NCBI GenBank assembly: GCA_964528095.1
Contig: CAZGSG010000117.1
Coordinates: 1 to 16,371 of the forward strand
Reading direction: 5' to 3'
From: CAZGSG01 sp964528095
GTDB lineage: Bacteria; Bacteroidota; Bacteroidia; Chitinophagales; Chitinophagaceae
Length of the DNA stretch: 16,371 bases
The notes below the pieces were generated by a model. That model was not told the origin of the DNA. It ran no database searches and worked only from the letters and a program-made list of their open reading frames with translations. This document shows positions 1-7,500 of this stretch, piece by piece; position 1 is the first letter of the stretch, and each line of letters begins with the position of its first letter. Both the position numbers and the translations under genes were made by a program.

Positions 1-1769
1 TTCAGGTACTGGTAACTAAACCGCAGGTTGGTTTCCATACCTTTTGTATCCATAAAGCCCGGTGTATTTTCAAAAGCATAGTTGCCACCCGTAGTTGCCG
101 TTAACACCAATGGTTTGTTGAGGCGGGTGTAAAAGAAAAGCTGGTTGATGGCAATACCCAGTTCGCCAACCCCTGTCCGGTAATTAAAATCAAGATTGCC
201 ACCGACAGATCTTTCATTACTGGTTGTTTGTTGATCCACTGGCAGGATATGTTGAAATTGAATTTTCTCCGCGTCTTCATTAAATACAGTCGGTGTTTTA
301 TACCCTAAGCCACCACCCAGCCTGATCGTTAGTTTGGAGGATGGTTTCAGCATGGCAGCCACGCGCGGCAATAAAACAAACCCGTATTGTTGCACATAGT
401 CTCCTCTTAAACCAGTTTCCAAAGAGAAAGAAGACGATGCTGTCCATGTGTTTTGTGCAAAAAAGCCATAAGTGGTATAACTATAATTTCTAAGTGCGGT
501 CGTATTATGTTGTTTCTCTTTAAAATTGTCGGTAAGAAAATTAACGCCGGCGATCCAGATCGCCTGTTCTCCTTTGTGCGTATAGTTCAGTTCCGAATAA
601 GAAGACCGTTGTGTTCCTTCAAATATATAGGCAGGTATGGTGATCAATCTATCGAAACTGGAAAAACTGCTTTTGATATTCAGACTGCTGCTTTCATTTA
701 ATGCATGTTGAATATCCAGCTGCGTAGTAAAACGATCTGTCTTATTCCGCTCAAAATAACCAGGTGTGGCATTCCTGATATACTCCATACTACCTCCTGT
801 CCTTTTCTCCGTTACATAGCTGAACCCAATATTCGCATTTGTTTTTGCACCATACACAAACAATCTTGGATTAACAGTATACCGTTCAAACTTCGGAATA
901 GCGGTAAAGCCAATATCCGCAGGATCATACGCGCTGCCCGTATTACGTGATCCAAAGAATGTAACCCCTGTTTTCTTAAACCGCTCGCTGTAAAACCCAC
1001 TCAGGTCCAGGCCCCGTGCAGATGTTGCATTGGCCAGGAAGCTCAGCTCCCTTGTATCCGTTGGTGTTTTGGACACCAGGTTTACCAATCCTGCAATTGC
1101 GCCTCCGCCATACAAAGTAGAGGCGGACCCTTTTATAACTTCCACCTGCTTTAAATCCAGGGGAGCTATCTGCATAAGGCTAAGTCCACCGGAAAAACCG
1201 GCATAAAGAGGAAACCCGTCTTTTAGTATTTGTGTATACCGGCCATCCAATCCCTGGATCCGGATTGATGAATTATACGAAGTGGCAGAAGTCTGCTGTG
1301 TTTGAATACCCGTGCTTTCATTGAGCAACATCCTGATATCACCGGGCTTCATATTTCCTTTTTCTGTGAGTTCTTCTCCGGAGATCGTTTCTACCCGTGT
1401 AGGAATATCACTTATCGAACGGCTTGTCCTGGTTGCGGAAATGATGACTTCTTCTTCCTCTTCTTCTTCTTTTTCCAGTAATACTTCTGCCCATTCGTTG
1501 CCGGGTTGAGGTACCAGTATTGTTACCTCCTTTTCTTGCATACCGCTATGCGAAATTTTAATACGATAGGTTCCTGCCGCGATATTCGTAAAACTTGCCA
1601 GTCCTTTGCTGTCGGCTGTTGTTACTTTATTAAGCGACAGAACCGCCGCGGTAGCACCTTCCAATGGCGTTTTGTCTTCACTGTTTTTTATAGACAGTCT
1701 AATCGTGTGTTGCGAATAAGTAGTGATCGCACACAAAGCTGCCAGCAATACAAATAGTATTCTCTTCAT
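1..1769 (-). CDS. TonB-dependent outer-membrane receptor, 3' end cut by window edge
   Basis: About 589 N-terminal residues of an outer-membrane receptor that would import a scarce ligand using TonB energy. Read on the minus strand from ATG at 1769, the frame is open to base 1. Residues 1-19 are a signal peptide (MKRILFVLLAALCAITTYSQ). Residues 21-98 resemble the carboxypeptidase-regulatory-like domain common in Bacteroidota receptors. Seven consecutive Glu (101-107) run into a TonB-box-like VIISATRT. Residues about 118-235 look like a plug domain: DIPTRVETI, IRIQGLDGRYTQILKDGFPL and VEVIKGSASTLYGGGAIAGLVNL (about 209-231). The rest has the alternating aromatic/polar pattern of a beta-barrel. 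It follows a DUF6660-like gene by 46 bp and is probably co-transcribed with it. No SusD partner is visible, so a siderophore, cobalamin or metal-type ligand is likelier than a glycan, but that is inference. There is no clear Shine-Dalgarno; the leader is AT-rich. Confidence 0.95.
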   Translation of the reverse strand, partial: MKRILFVLLAALCAITTYSQHTIRLSIKNSEDKTPLEGATAAVLSLNKVTTADSKGLASFTNIAAGTYRIKISHSGMQEKEVTILVPQPGNEWAEVLLEKEEEEEEEVIISATRTSRSISDIPTRVETISGEELTEKGNMKPGDIRMLLNESTGIQTQQTSATSYNSSIRIQGLDGRYTQILKDGFPLYAGFSGGLSLMQIAPLDLKQVEVIKGSASTLYGGGAIAGLVNLVSKTPTDTRELSFLANATSARGLDLSGFYSERFKKTGVTFFGSRNTGSAYDPADIGFTAIPKFERYTVNPRLFVYGAKTNANIGFSYVTEKRTGGSMEYIRNATPGYFERNKTDRFTTQLDIQHALNESSSLNIKSSFSSFDRLITIPAYIFEGTQRSSYSELNYTHKGEQAIWIAGVNFLTDNFKEKQHNTTALRNYSYTTYGFFAQNTWTASSSFSLETGLRGDYVQQYGFVLLPRVAAMLKPSSKLTIRLGGGLGYKTPTVFNEDAEKIQFQHILPVDQQTTSNERSVGGNLDFNYRTGVGELGIAINQLFFYTRLNKPLVLTATTGGNYAFENTPGFMDTKGMETNLRFSYQYL

Positions 1770-1815
1770 TTTTATAAATAATGATGATTTAATAAATCGG
1801 TTCCTGCTGATTTTA

Positions 1816-2118
1816 TTAAACGCGGCGGGGAGGTTGAAACAAACTGGAATAATAGCCCTGGCGGGAGGCAATATAAAATTCCCCATAGATGGTAGCGCTA
1901 TAAAATGCCAGGGGCTCCAACGAAATAATACCGTTGGCTATGGTAAACCCATTGGCGGCGGCGCAGATGGAAAAAGGGGAACATCCTTTGCAATCATCCT
2001 GTTCTTCCTGCGAAGAGGATGTCGCATGTTCCTGTTCTTCACAATTATCAAAAACCGAACACGGGATAACTGTGCTGAAAAGGATAAAAAAGGATAATAT
2101 AAAAGCAAGTATTTTCAA
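1816..2118 (-). CDS. Small Cys-containing exported protein, DUF6660-like
   Basis: A 100-residue protein if started at TTG 2118. The open frame extends upstream to another TTG at 2250, but that extension shows no family resemblance. It begins with a hydrophobic export segment (KILAFILSFFILFSTVIPC, residues 2-20). An acidic stretch follows, then a cysteine cluster (C26, C43, C46, C52, around CKGCSPFSIC), and a C-terminus ending SLFQPPRRV. From memory this layout matches DUF6660, small exported proteins encoded directly upstream of TonB-dependent receptors in Bacteroidota, and here it sits 46 bp upstream of such a receptor. Relatives usually have more Cys after SPF; here SPFSIC/AAA replaces some of them. 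A periplasmic metal-handling or receptor-accessory role is possible but unproven. The promoter-like TATCTTTG lies only a few bases upstream of TTG 2118, so the mRNA could be leaderless. The start codon is the least certain part of this call. Confidence 0.75.
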   Translation of the reverse strand: MKILAFILSFFILFSTVIPCSVFDNCEEQEHATSSSQEEQDDCKGCSPFSICAAANGFTIANGIISLEPLAFYSATIYGEFYIASRQGYYSSLFQPPRRV

Positions 2119-2124
2119 GAGCGG

Positions 2125-2132
2125 CAAAGATA
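2125..2132 (-). promoter_or_regulatory. Bacteroidota-type -7 element (TATCTTTG) for the DUF6660-like/TonB receptor genes
   Basis: TATCTTTG on the minus strand fits the TAnnTTTG consensus of the primary Bacteroidota sigma factor. No convincing -33 element is seen. Expected transcription starts fall almost on the TTG at 2118. Confidence 0.5.
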
Positions 2133-2250
2133 GGCGAATAGGGTTGTTTGACCGGAATTTGCAATATGAAATAAATACCGCCCGGGAGGTCCCGATTTGT
2201 TGAATGATTATTATAACAGCACGCTCCACTCTTTTTACATACAATGTCAA

Positions 2251-2258
2251 TAGCTTTG
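2251..2258 (+). promoter_or_regulatory. Bacteroidota-type -7 element (TAGCTTTG) for the sialidase-like gene
   Basis: TAGCTTTG matches TAnnTTTG and lies 30 bp upstream of the ATG at 2289, giving a leader of roughly 25 nt. The -33 region is not convincing. With the minus-strand element at 2125-2132 it forms a divergent promoter pair. Confidence 0.5.
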
Positions 2259-2288
2259 GTGTTATTGTAAATACAAGCCCCGGATTAT

Positions 2289-3335
2289 ATGAAATGTATT
2301 TTCATTACGGCCTGTTTACTTTTTACCAACCCCTGTATCAGTCAGTATAACTGGCAGAAGGTACACGAGGAACTGATCCTGCACAAGCCGCCTTTTAGCG
2401 CATGCCATGCATCTACCCTGGTTGAACTATCACCCGGGAAACTACTGGTTGCTTTCTTCGATGGAGCACATGAAGGGAACAACGATGTGTCCATATGGAG
2501 TACAAGCTTATCAAAACAACAATGGAAAAAACCGGTCCTGCTTGCACAGGGTTTTGATGCAGACAGTACAAGATTTCCTTGCTGGAACCCCGTCTTATTC
2601 AAGAACCGGCTGGGAAAACTATTTTTATTTTATAAGGTAGGCCCTAATCCAAGGGAATGGTGGGGCATGTTGCAGACATCTGACAACAATGGAAAAAAAT
2701 GGGGAGCGGCAAAAATGTTGGCGCCTGGTTTTATCGGGCCTGTAAAGAATAAGCCTGTACAACTTATTGATGGATCAGTGCTTGCTCCTTCCAGTATTGA
2801 AACCCGAAATGACAGATGGCAGGTACATATTGAAAGATCCGTTGATGAAGGAAAAACATGGGAGTTCATACCGGTAGATACAGGCTCAACTTTTAAGGTC
2901 ATACAACCCAGCATCCTGGTTTATCCTGGCAACCGGTTGCAGATACTCTGCCGAAGCAACCAGGACAGGATCGTAGAAGCCTGGTCAGACAATGGAGGCA
3001 GGACCTGGAGCAAGCTATCAAAACTGGATCTTCCCAACCCTAATTCCGGTACCGATGCAGTGACCTTGAAGAATGGATGGCAATTGCTTGTATACAATCC
3101 CGCGGTGAGCGGTAAAGAATGGTTTAACAGCCGGGGAAGATTGAACGTTGCTCTATCTAAAGATGGCCGGGAATGGACAGATATTGCCATACTGGAAAAC
3201 GGGGGCGAGAAAGATGAGTTCAGTTACCCCGCTGTTATACAGACAAGCGATGGATCCGTACATATCACTTATACTTACAACAGGAAGAACATCAAGCATG
3301 TAATATTAAAACAAACACCAGGTATTGATCATTGA
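2289..3335 (+). CDS. Secreted sialidase-fold (BNR repeat) protein, putative glycoside hydrolase
   Basis: A 348-residue exported protein with a short signal peptide (MKCIFITACLLFTNPCISQ) and a six-bladed beta-propeller style. It has four Asp-box-like turns: SDNNGKKW (131-138), SVDEGKTW (184-191), SDNGGRTW (233-240) and a shortened SKDGREW (290-296). Conserved blocks include ACHASTLVEL (38-47), FFDGAHEGNNDVSIW (56-70), FPCWNPVLF (96-104), FYKVGPNPREWWG (114-126) and GPVKNKPVQL (150-159). These fit the predicted neuraminidase group (COG4692-like), often labelled exo-alpha-sialidase. The FRIP motif of classical sialidases is not seen, so the true substrate may be another acidic or deoxy sugar. 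The gene is monocistronic, with a candidate promoter at 2251-2258. It diverges from the TonB-receptor pair, which hints at a periplasmic sugar-processing role but does not prove a shared pathway. Confidence 0.85.
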   Translation: MKCIFITACLLFTNPCISQYNWQKVHEELILHKPPFSACHASTLVELSPGKLLVAFFDGAHEGNNDVSIWSTSLSKQQWKKPVLLAQGFDADSTRFPCWNPVLFKNRLGKLFLFYKVGPNPREWWGMLQTSDNNGKKWGAAKMLAPGFIGPVKNKPVQLIDGSVLAPSSIETRNDRWQVHIERSVDEGKTWEFIPVDTGSTFKVIQPSILVYPGNRLQILCRSNQDRIVEAWSDNGGRTWSKLSKLDLPNPNSGTDAVTLKNGWQLLVYNPAVSGKEWFNSRGRLNVALSKDGREWTDIAILENGGEKDEFSYPAVIQTSDGSVHITYTYNRKNIKHVILKQTPGIDH

Positions 3336-3771
3336 AAAACCAAAGGTCCGCTATAATCAGAAGCCTGGGTTAACAACGTATATCAGCCGGAACATTTCGC
3401 TTACAGGGTTTCCCAATATAGCTTATGGATAAAGCCCCGCCGGTTATTATTCGGTTAGCTGATAAAATTATCATGATGCTATAAACGCCCCCATACTATA
3501 TAGTACAGCAAAGCGGTTATACCAGTAACTATGTCCTGGCAAGCAGGTTTTTATTTCATCAATAACATTGACAATTGTCAATGTTATCATTACTTACCCA
3601 ACAAGATGCTTGATAATTGTCAATGTTATCATTACTCATTCAACTACATACATTGATAATTATCAAATAATCATCATTAAAGATCATAGTACTGGTATTT
3701 ATTCGTTTTGAAAATTACTTTTACATTTTATAAACCACCATTAGTAGTTTTTAAAATCCAATTCTGAACCG
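3336..3771. other. Intergenic region upstream of the lectin-like surface gene
   Basis: This 436-bp gap has no convincing reading frame. Its first ~220 bp show nothing I recognise. Its second half holds the phased palindrome array (3562-3666). About 50 bp after the array is a near-match to the Bacteroidota -7 element, TACTTTTA at 3716-3723, which has A in place of the final G. No Shine-Dalgarno is evident before the ATG at 3772. Confidence 0.6.
3562..3666. repeat. Three phased palindromes in a degenerate ~42-bp tandem repeat (candidate operator array)
   Basis: Three 14-bp palindromes occur: TTGACAATTGTCAA at 3568-3581 (perfect), TTGATAATTGTCAA at 3610-3623 (one mismatched pair) and TTGATAATTATCAA at 3653-3666 (perfect). 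Start-to-start spacings are 42 and 43 bp, about four helical turns, so all would face the same side of the DNA. The first is the core of a 26-bp perfect palindrome, 3562-3587. Copies 1 and 2 also share the flank TGTTATCATTACT, so the array is a decaying tandem repeat of the whole unit. Its place ~100-200 bp upstream of the surface-protein gene suggests cooperative binding of a dimeric regulator; that role is inference. Confidence 0.8.
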
Positions 3772-6726
3772 ATGAATAAACTATTCTTAGGCTTACTGGC
3801 CACGCTATGCGTATATTCCAGTAACGTAAACGCTCAAGCCACGCAGGTTACTGTAACCGGATCCTCTTCCACCAATACAATTTCCAACAATGTGGCTACT
3901 GCTGTTGATCCGGCCCTGGTCGTTAACGCCAATGGAAATCTTACAGATTTTATAGTTTCGATAACGGACAGTTATACTGCCGGTGATCTACTGGATTATA
4001 CAGGATCACTGCCATCTGGTGTTAGCGCGACAGCATTTAATGTTACTACCCGCAGTCTTGTTTTTACAGGTACCACCAGTGCAGCAAACTGGCAGGACCT
4101 GTTAAGAAGGGTTACCCTGCGAACTACCTCAGCAGCCTGTTTTCCCGAGCGGCGTAGTGTTGCTTTTACCGTTGGTAATAAATACTACAACCCCCTGACG
4201 GGACATTTTTACGAATATGTTAGTACACTAAGAAATTGGGTTGATGCAAAAACACATGCCGCAACGCAGTCTTATTTTGGAAGACAGGGATATCTCGCCA
4301 CCTCAACCTCTGCCGCTGAAAACAACTTTGTATGGAAGATAATGACCCAGGATGTATGGGTAGGCGGTACCTACGATTATAACGAACTCATATCCGCAGG
4401 TATCACAGCATATGCCAACCAGGCTGCGGCTATTGGCAAAGCTTATTGGGTAACAGGCCCGGAAAGAGGGACATTTATTTCTTCCGGTCTCACTACACCG
4501 GTTGCACAGAACGGACAATACATGAACTGGACCACCGGCGAACCCAATAACTATAACAATACAAATGAATATTACATCCAGCTATATTCCAGCAACCAGG
4601 GTCTTTGGAATGACCTTCCTATATCAAGCACCCTTGGCGCCCTGATAGAATATGGTGGTATGCCCGCTGATCTTACGACAAGTACGGTTGTTTCTACAAG
4701 AAATATTTATGTGAATGGAGCACCCAGCGGTACTGTTAGTGGCGGCGGCGTAGCGGTATGTTCTGGCACCAACAGCACCACGCTCACCATTAGCGGCTTT
4801 ACCGGCACCGTGCAAAGATGGGAATCATCTCTTGATAATTTCCTTACACCCGGTACTGCTATCAGCAATACAACGAACAGTTATACAGTCAGCAATATCA
4901 CACAAACAACTTATTACAGGGCTGTGGTCAACACTACCAGTCCCGCTACCTGTACTTCACTTACTACATCCAGTGTTCCGGTTTATGTGACGGCCACTGT
5001 TGCAGGAAATCCTTTTTCTACCAATACAACGATATGTCCGGGAGCATCTGCGGCATTGACACTCTATGGCAATTCGGGAAGCGTACTCAAATGGCAGGTG
5101 TCTACTACCAGCAACTTTAGTTCGGTAACTGATATCAGCAATACAACAACAAGCCTGAGTTATCCGCTTGCATCAGCAGGCACCTATTATTTCAGGGCAC
5201 AGGTTCAAAATAGCGGATGCGGCACTGCGGTGTTTTCTGCAGGTTGCGCCATCACCGTTACATCCGGTACACCACCAGTAGGTGGATCAGCCAGCAGTAC
5301 AGAACATTGCAGCGGCAGTAATTCAGGTTCATTAACATTAACAGGTTATACCGGCACTATTCAAAAATGGCAGTATTCAATTGATGGTGGTATAATATGG
5401 ACAGATATTGCCAGCAGTACTTCAGCAACCTACAACTATTCAGGCATTACCAGCACCCGTTTATACAGGGCTGTAGTGAGCAATGGATCCTGCGGAACAG
5501 CTTTCAGTTCCATTGGCACAGTGTATGTTTATGGAAACACCCAATACCAATGGCTCGGAACTACCAGCACAACTTCTTCCACCTCTACCAACTGGAAATG
5601 CAATACCATTCCGCCGGCAGGGGCCGATATTGTGATCAGCAATACAGCGACCAATGACCTTGTGCTTGATCAAAATTATATTTTCGGAAACATTGACTTT
5701 GCGGGCTCTAACAGGAAAGTGGTGTTAGGTAATTTTAACCTGACCGTTAATAGCCTTACAGGAACCAACAGTAACAATTTTGTACGAACCAATGGTACAG
5801 GTAAATTAAAACAAACTATCAGCAATGGCAGTTCAAAAAGTTTTGCTGTAGGCAACAGTGCATATAATCCTGTTACCATTACCAACAACAGCGGTAATCC
5901 TGATGATTTCGCTATCATTGTTCTCGATGAAGTATATACAAATGGAAGCGGCGGCGCAATTGCTTATGGTCCGAGAGTAAAACGCACCTGGGATATAACA
6001 AAAACCAATGCCAATGGCGGCACCGGCGTAAGTTTTGTGTTTAACTGGAACAGTGGTGAAGCAACCAATGTAACAAGCGCCCGTATGTTCCATTACCAGG
6101 GCGGTGCATGGGTAAAACAAACCGGTACTACATCTTCTACCTCCACCAGCCTCACCTATACTGGCTATACAGGAACATTCTCTCCTTTTGCCGTAGGCGA
6201 TAACTTAATAAGTCTGCCACTGACCTGGCTGAGCTTTACCGCCAAGGAGCAGGATAAGAATGTAGTGTTAAACTGGTCAACAGCTTTTGAAGAGAATACA
6301 AAGGACTTTACAGTACAATACAGTACCGATGGTAATAACTGGAGTAATCTTGGAATTTTACCGGCCAGCGGTAATAACTCTTCCTCCCAATCCTATTCTT
6401 ATATCCACCCGAATGCAAAAGAAGGAATGAATTATTACCGTATAGTGCAATCGGATAAAGACGGTCGCTTCAGCTACAGTAAAGTAACCAGCGTATACTT
6501 CTCTGCCAACACAAGCATAATGGTTTATCCCAATCCAGTTACAGATGGAAAAGTGACCATCGAACTCCAGCAAAAAACGATGGTACGCGTTTTTAGCAGT
6601 GCAGGGAAACTGGTGCTTGAAAAACAATTAGCCGCAGGCAGGGGAGAATTAAACCTCGGTCAATTTGCAAAAGGCATTTATATGATCAAAGCCGGTGACA
6701 AATCGGCAACGATCCTGATACAATAA
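3772..6726 (+). CDS. T9SS-secreted surface protein with C-type lectin-like domain
   Basis: A 984-residue modular cell-surface protein. Signal peptide 1-21 (MNKLFLGLLATLCVYSSNVNA). Residues ~22-135 are a Thr/Ser-rich beta domain. Residues ~136-295 form a C-type lectin-like domain, with GEPNN at 256-260 (the mannose-type EPN Ca2+/sugar signature) and WND at 279-281. Three Ig/PKD-like repeats follow (~320-600), each with a Cys near its start, a GTVQRW/GSVLKW/GTIQKW core and a YYRAVV-like end. A further Ser/Thr/Asn-rich beta domain reaches ~815. Residues ~820-905 are fibronectin-III-like, and ~915-984 are a type-A T9SS sorting tail (VYPNPVTDGKVTIEL ... GIYMIKAG), which directs export and surface anchoring. 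It is probably a Ca2+-dependent adhesin or glycan-binding protein. It stands alone, with the palindrome array upstream and a strong palindrome after its stop. Confidence 0.92.
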   Translation: MNKLFLGLLATLCVYSSNVNAQATQVTVTGSSSTNTISNNVATAVDPALVVNANGNLTDFIVSITDSYTAGDLLDYTGSLPSGVSATAFNVTTRSLVFTGTTSAANWQDLLRRVTLRTTSAACFPERRSVAFTVGNKYYNPLTGHFYEYVSTLRNWVDAKTHAATQSYFGRQGYLATSTSAAENNFVWKIMTQDVWVGGTYDYNELISAGITAYANQAAAIGKAYWVTGPERGTFISSGLTTPVAQNGQYMNWTTGEPNNYNNTNEYYIQLYSSNQGLWNDLPISSTLGALIEYGGMPADLTTSTVVSTRNIYVNGAPSGTVSGGGVAVCSGTNSTTLTISGFTGTVQRWESSLDNFLTPGTAISNTTNSYTVSNITQTTYYRAVVNTTSPATCTSLTTSSVPVYVTATVAGNPFSTNTTICPGASAALTLYGNSGSVLKWQVSTTSNFSSVTDISNTTTSLSYPLASAGTYYFRAQVQNSGCGTAVFSAGCAITVTSGTPPVGGSASSTEHCSGSNSGSLTLTGYTGTIQKWQYSIDGGIIWTDIASSTSATYNYSGITSTRLYRAVVSNGSCGTAFSSIGTVYVYGNTQYQWLGTTSTTSSTSTNWKCNTIPPAGADIVISNTATNDLVLDQNYIFGNIDFAGSNRKVVLGNFNLTVNSLTGTNSNNFVRTNGTGKLKQTISNGSSKSFAVGNSAYNPVTITNNSGNPDDFAIIVLDEVYTNGSGGAIAYGPRVKRTWDITKTNANGGTGVSFVFNWNSGEATNVTSARMFHYQGGAWVKQTGTTSSTSTSLTYTGYTGTFSPFAVGDNLISLPLTWLSFTAKEQDKNVVLNWSTAFEENTKDFTVQYSTDGNNWSNLGILPASGNNSSSQSYSYIHPNAKEGMNYYRIVQSDKDGRFSYSKVTSVYFSANTSIMVYPNPVTDGKVTIELQQKTMVRVFSSAGKLVLEKQLAAGRGELNLGQFAKGIYMIKAGDKSATILIQ

Positions 6727-6744
6727 TCACGCTGATTAGTAGCC

Positions 6745-6778
6745 AAAAGGGTTGATAACAATTGTTATCAACCCTTTT
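6745..6778. terminator. 34-bp perfect palindrome between convergent genes, likely bidirectional terminator
   Basis: The sequence AAAAGGGTTGATAACA (6745-6760) is followed by ATTGTTATCAACCCTTTT, making a 34-bp perfect palindrome with A-rich and T-rich ends. It lies 18 bp after the stop of the surface-protein gene and 28 bp from the stop of the convergent minus-strand gene. It can form an A/U-flanked hairpin on either transcript. Its half-site TTGATAA resembles the upstream palindromes. Confidence 0.75.
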
Positions 6779-6806
6779 AATTTGTGTTATGGCTCGTTGA
6801 TGAACA

Positions 6807-7268
6807 TCATCCATTAACAGCTATAAAAATATCGACCGCCGCATTCTCCGGATCCTCCGCTTTTTTTCCATACACTTCGAAATCATTGGTGTATGCTCTT
6901 GGGATATCGGCATTCCAGATCTTTATCCACTCCTGGAAAACAATACCCGCATTCATTTTCCCTTTTGCCTGAAAAATTTCAAAAAGGCCTCCGTCCATTG
7001 ATTTTCCAACAAATCCCGCGGGTATGTCATTGAGATGCCCGACCCTACAACCTATGATGGTCGTATAAGGTTGCGTATGGTCCTTTTCATAATCCGTATA
7101 CACACAATAAATATCGCCGTCGGTTTTATTGGGGATCTGGTTCATCCGGTTCTCCGAAAAGAATTGATTCCAAAGCCGCGGGATATCTGTAGCCGATTGT
7201 CCATTTTCGTTTGTTGTTCTAACTGAAATTCCAATGATGTTAAATGCTTCCACTGATTTTGTATTCAC
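6807..7268 (-). CDS. Stand-alone GyrI-like / AraC-type effector-binding domain protein
   Basis: A 153-residue soluble protein that is essentially one effector-binding (GyrI-like, SOUL-fold) domain with no DNA-binding part. Visible family marks are IGISVRTTNE (12-21), the helix IPRLWNQFF (29-37), IYCVYTDYEKDHTQPYTTIIGC (53-74), and the C-terminal WIKIWNADIPRAYTNDFEVYG (114-134), where Glu131 is the usual ligand-pocket acid. Such domains bind hydrophobic or cationic small molecules; stand-alone versions include gyrase-inhibitor-like and integron-cassette proteins. The open frame starts at a GTG (7268); another GTG follows five codons later. A -7 element (TAAATTTG) lies 26 bp upstream, giving a short leader. 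It is monocistronic and convergent with the lectin gene. What it senses cannot be told from sequence. Confidence 0.85.
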   Translation of the reverse strand: MNTKSVEAFNIIGISVRTTNENGQSATDIPRLWNQFFSENRMNQIPNKTDGDIYCVYTDYEKDHTQPYTTIIGCRVGHLNDIPAGFVGKSMDGGLFEIFQAKGKMNAGIVFQEWIKIWNADIPRAYTNDFEVYGKKAEDPENAAVDIFIAVNG

Positions 7269-7294
7269 GCCTGTATAGTTAAATTAAAGAAAAT

Positions 7295-7302
7295 CAAATT
7301 TA
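7295..7302 (-). promoter_or_regulatory. Bacteroidota-type -7 element (TAAATTTG) for the effector-binding protein
   Basis: TAAATTTG on the minus strand matches TAnnTTTG and lies 26 bp before the GTG at 7268. No clear -33 element is visible. Confidence 0.45.
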
Positions 7303-7450
7303 ATAAACAATCCAGGCTTTGGAGATATCCTATCCGGATTGAAATGACGAATTATGGGGTTGAAATGCATAAAATATTTAGTCATCGCCTGTTAACAAAT
7401 AATTACATCCGGCTAGAAAACGATCGTCGTTATTCTATTGTCAGCATCAA

Positions 7451-7487
7451 AAAACGGGTAGTATGTTTTATCCGTTAGACCCGTTTT
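7451..7487. repeat. Inverted repeat just upstream of the propeller lipoprotein
   Basis: Perfect 9-bp arms AAAACGGGT (7451-7459) and ACCCGTTTT (7479-7487) flank a 19-nt loop. The hairpin ends 13 bp before the ATG at 7501. If transcribed it would sit in the 5' leader; a T-run within the right arm gives it a terminator/attenuator look. It could equally be a protein-binding dyad. Confidence 0.5.
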
Positions 7488-7500
7488 CTAAATTCATTTC

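Noticed and set aside
1449..1469. GAA-type triplet run encoding seven Glu, considered as a phase-variable repeat
   Set aside because: The unit is three bases, so slippage would not shift the frame, and short poly-Glu near the TonB box is not unusual.
2119..2250. N-terminal extension of the DUF6660-like open frame up to TTG 2250
   Set aside because: It has no family resemblance, adds an extra hydrophobic stretch before the export segment, and overlaps the likely promoter at 2125-2132.
3562..3666. Palindrome array considered as a short CRISPR
   Set aside because: Only three degenerate copies, the units are near-contiguous tandem repeats rather than identical repeats with unique spacers, and no cas genes are present.
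4138..4680. Possible separate gene for the C-type lectin domain
   Set aside because: The domain is continuous in frame with the upstream signal peptide and downstream T9SS tail, so it is one protein.
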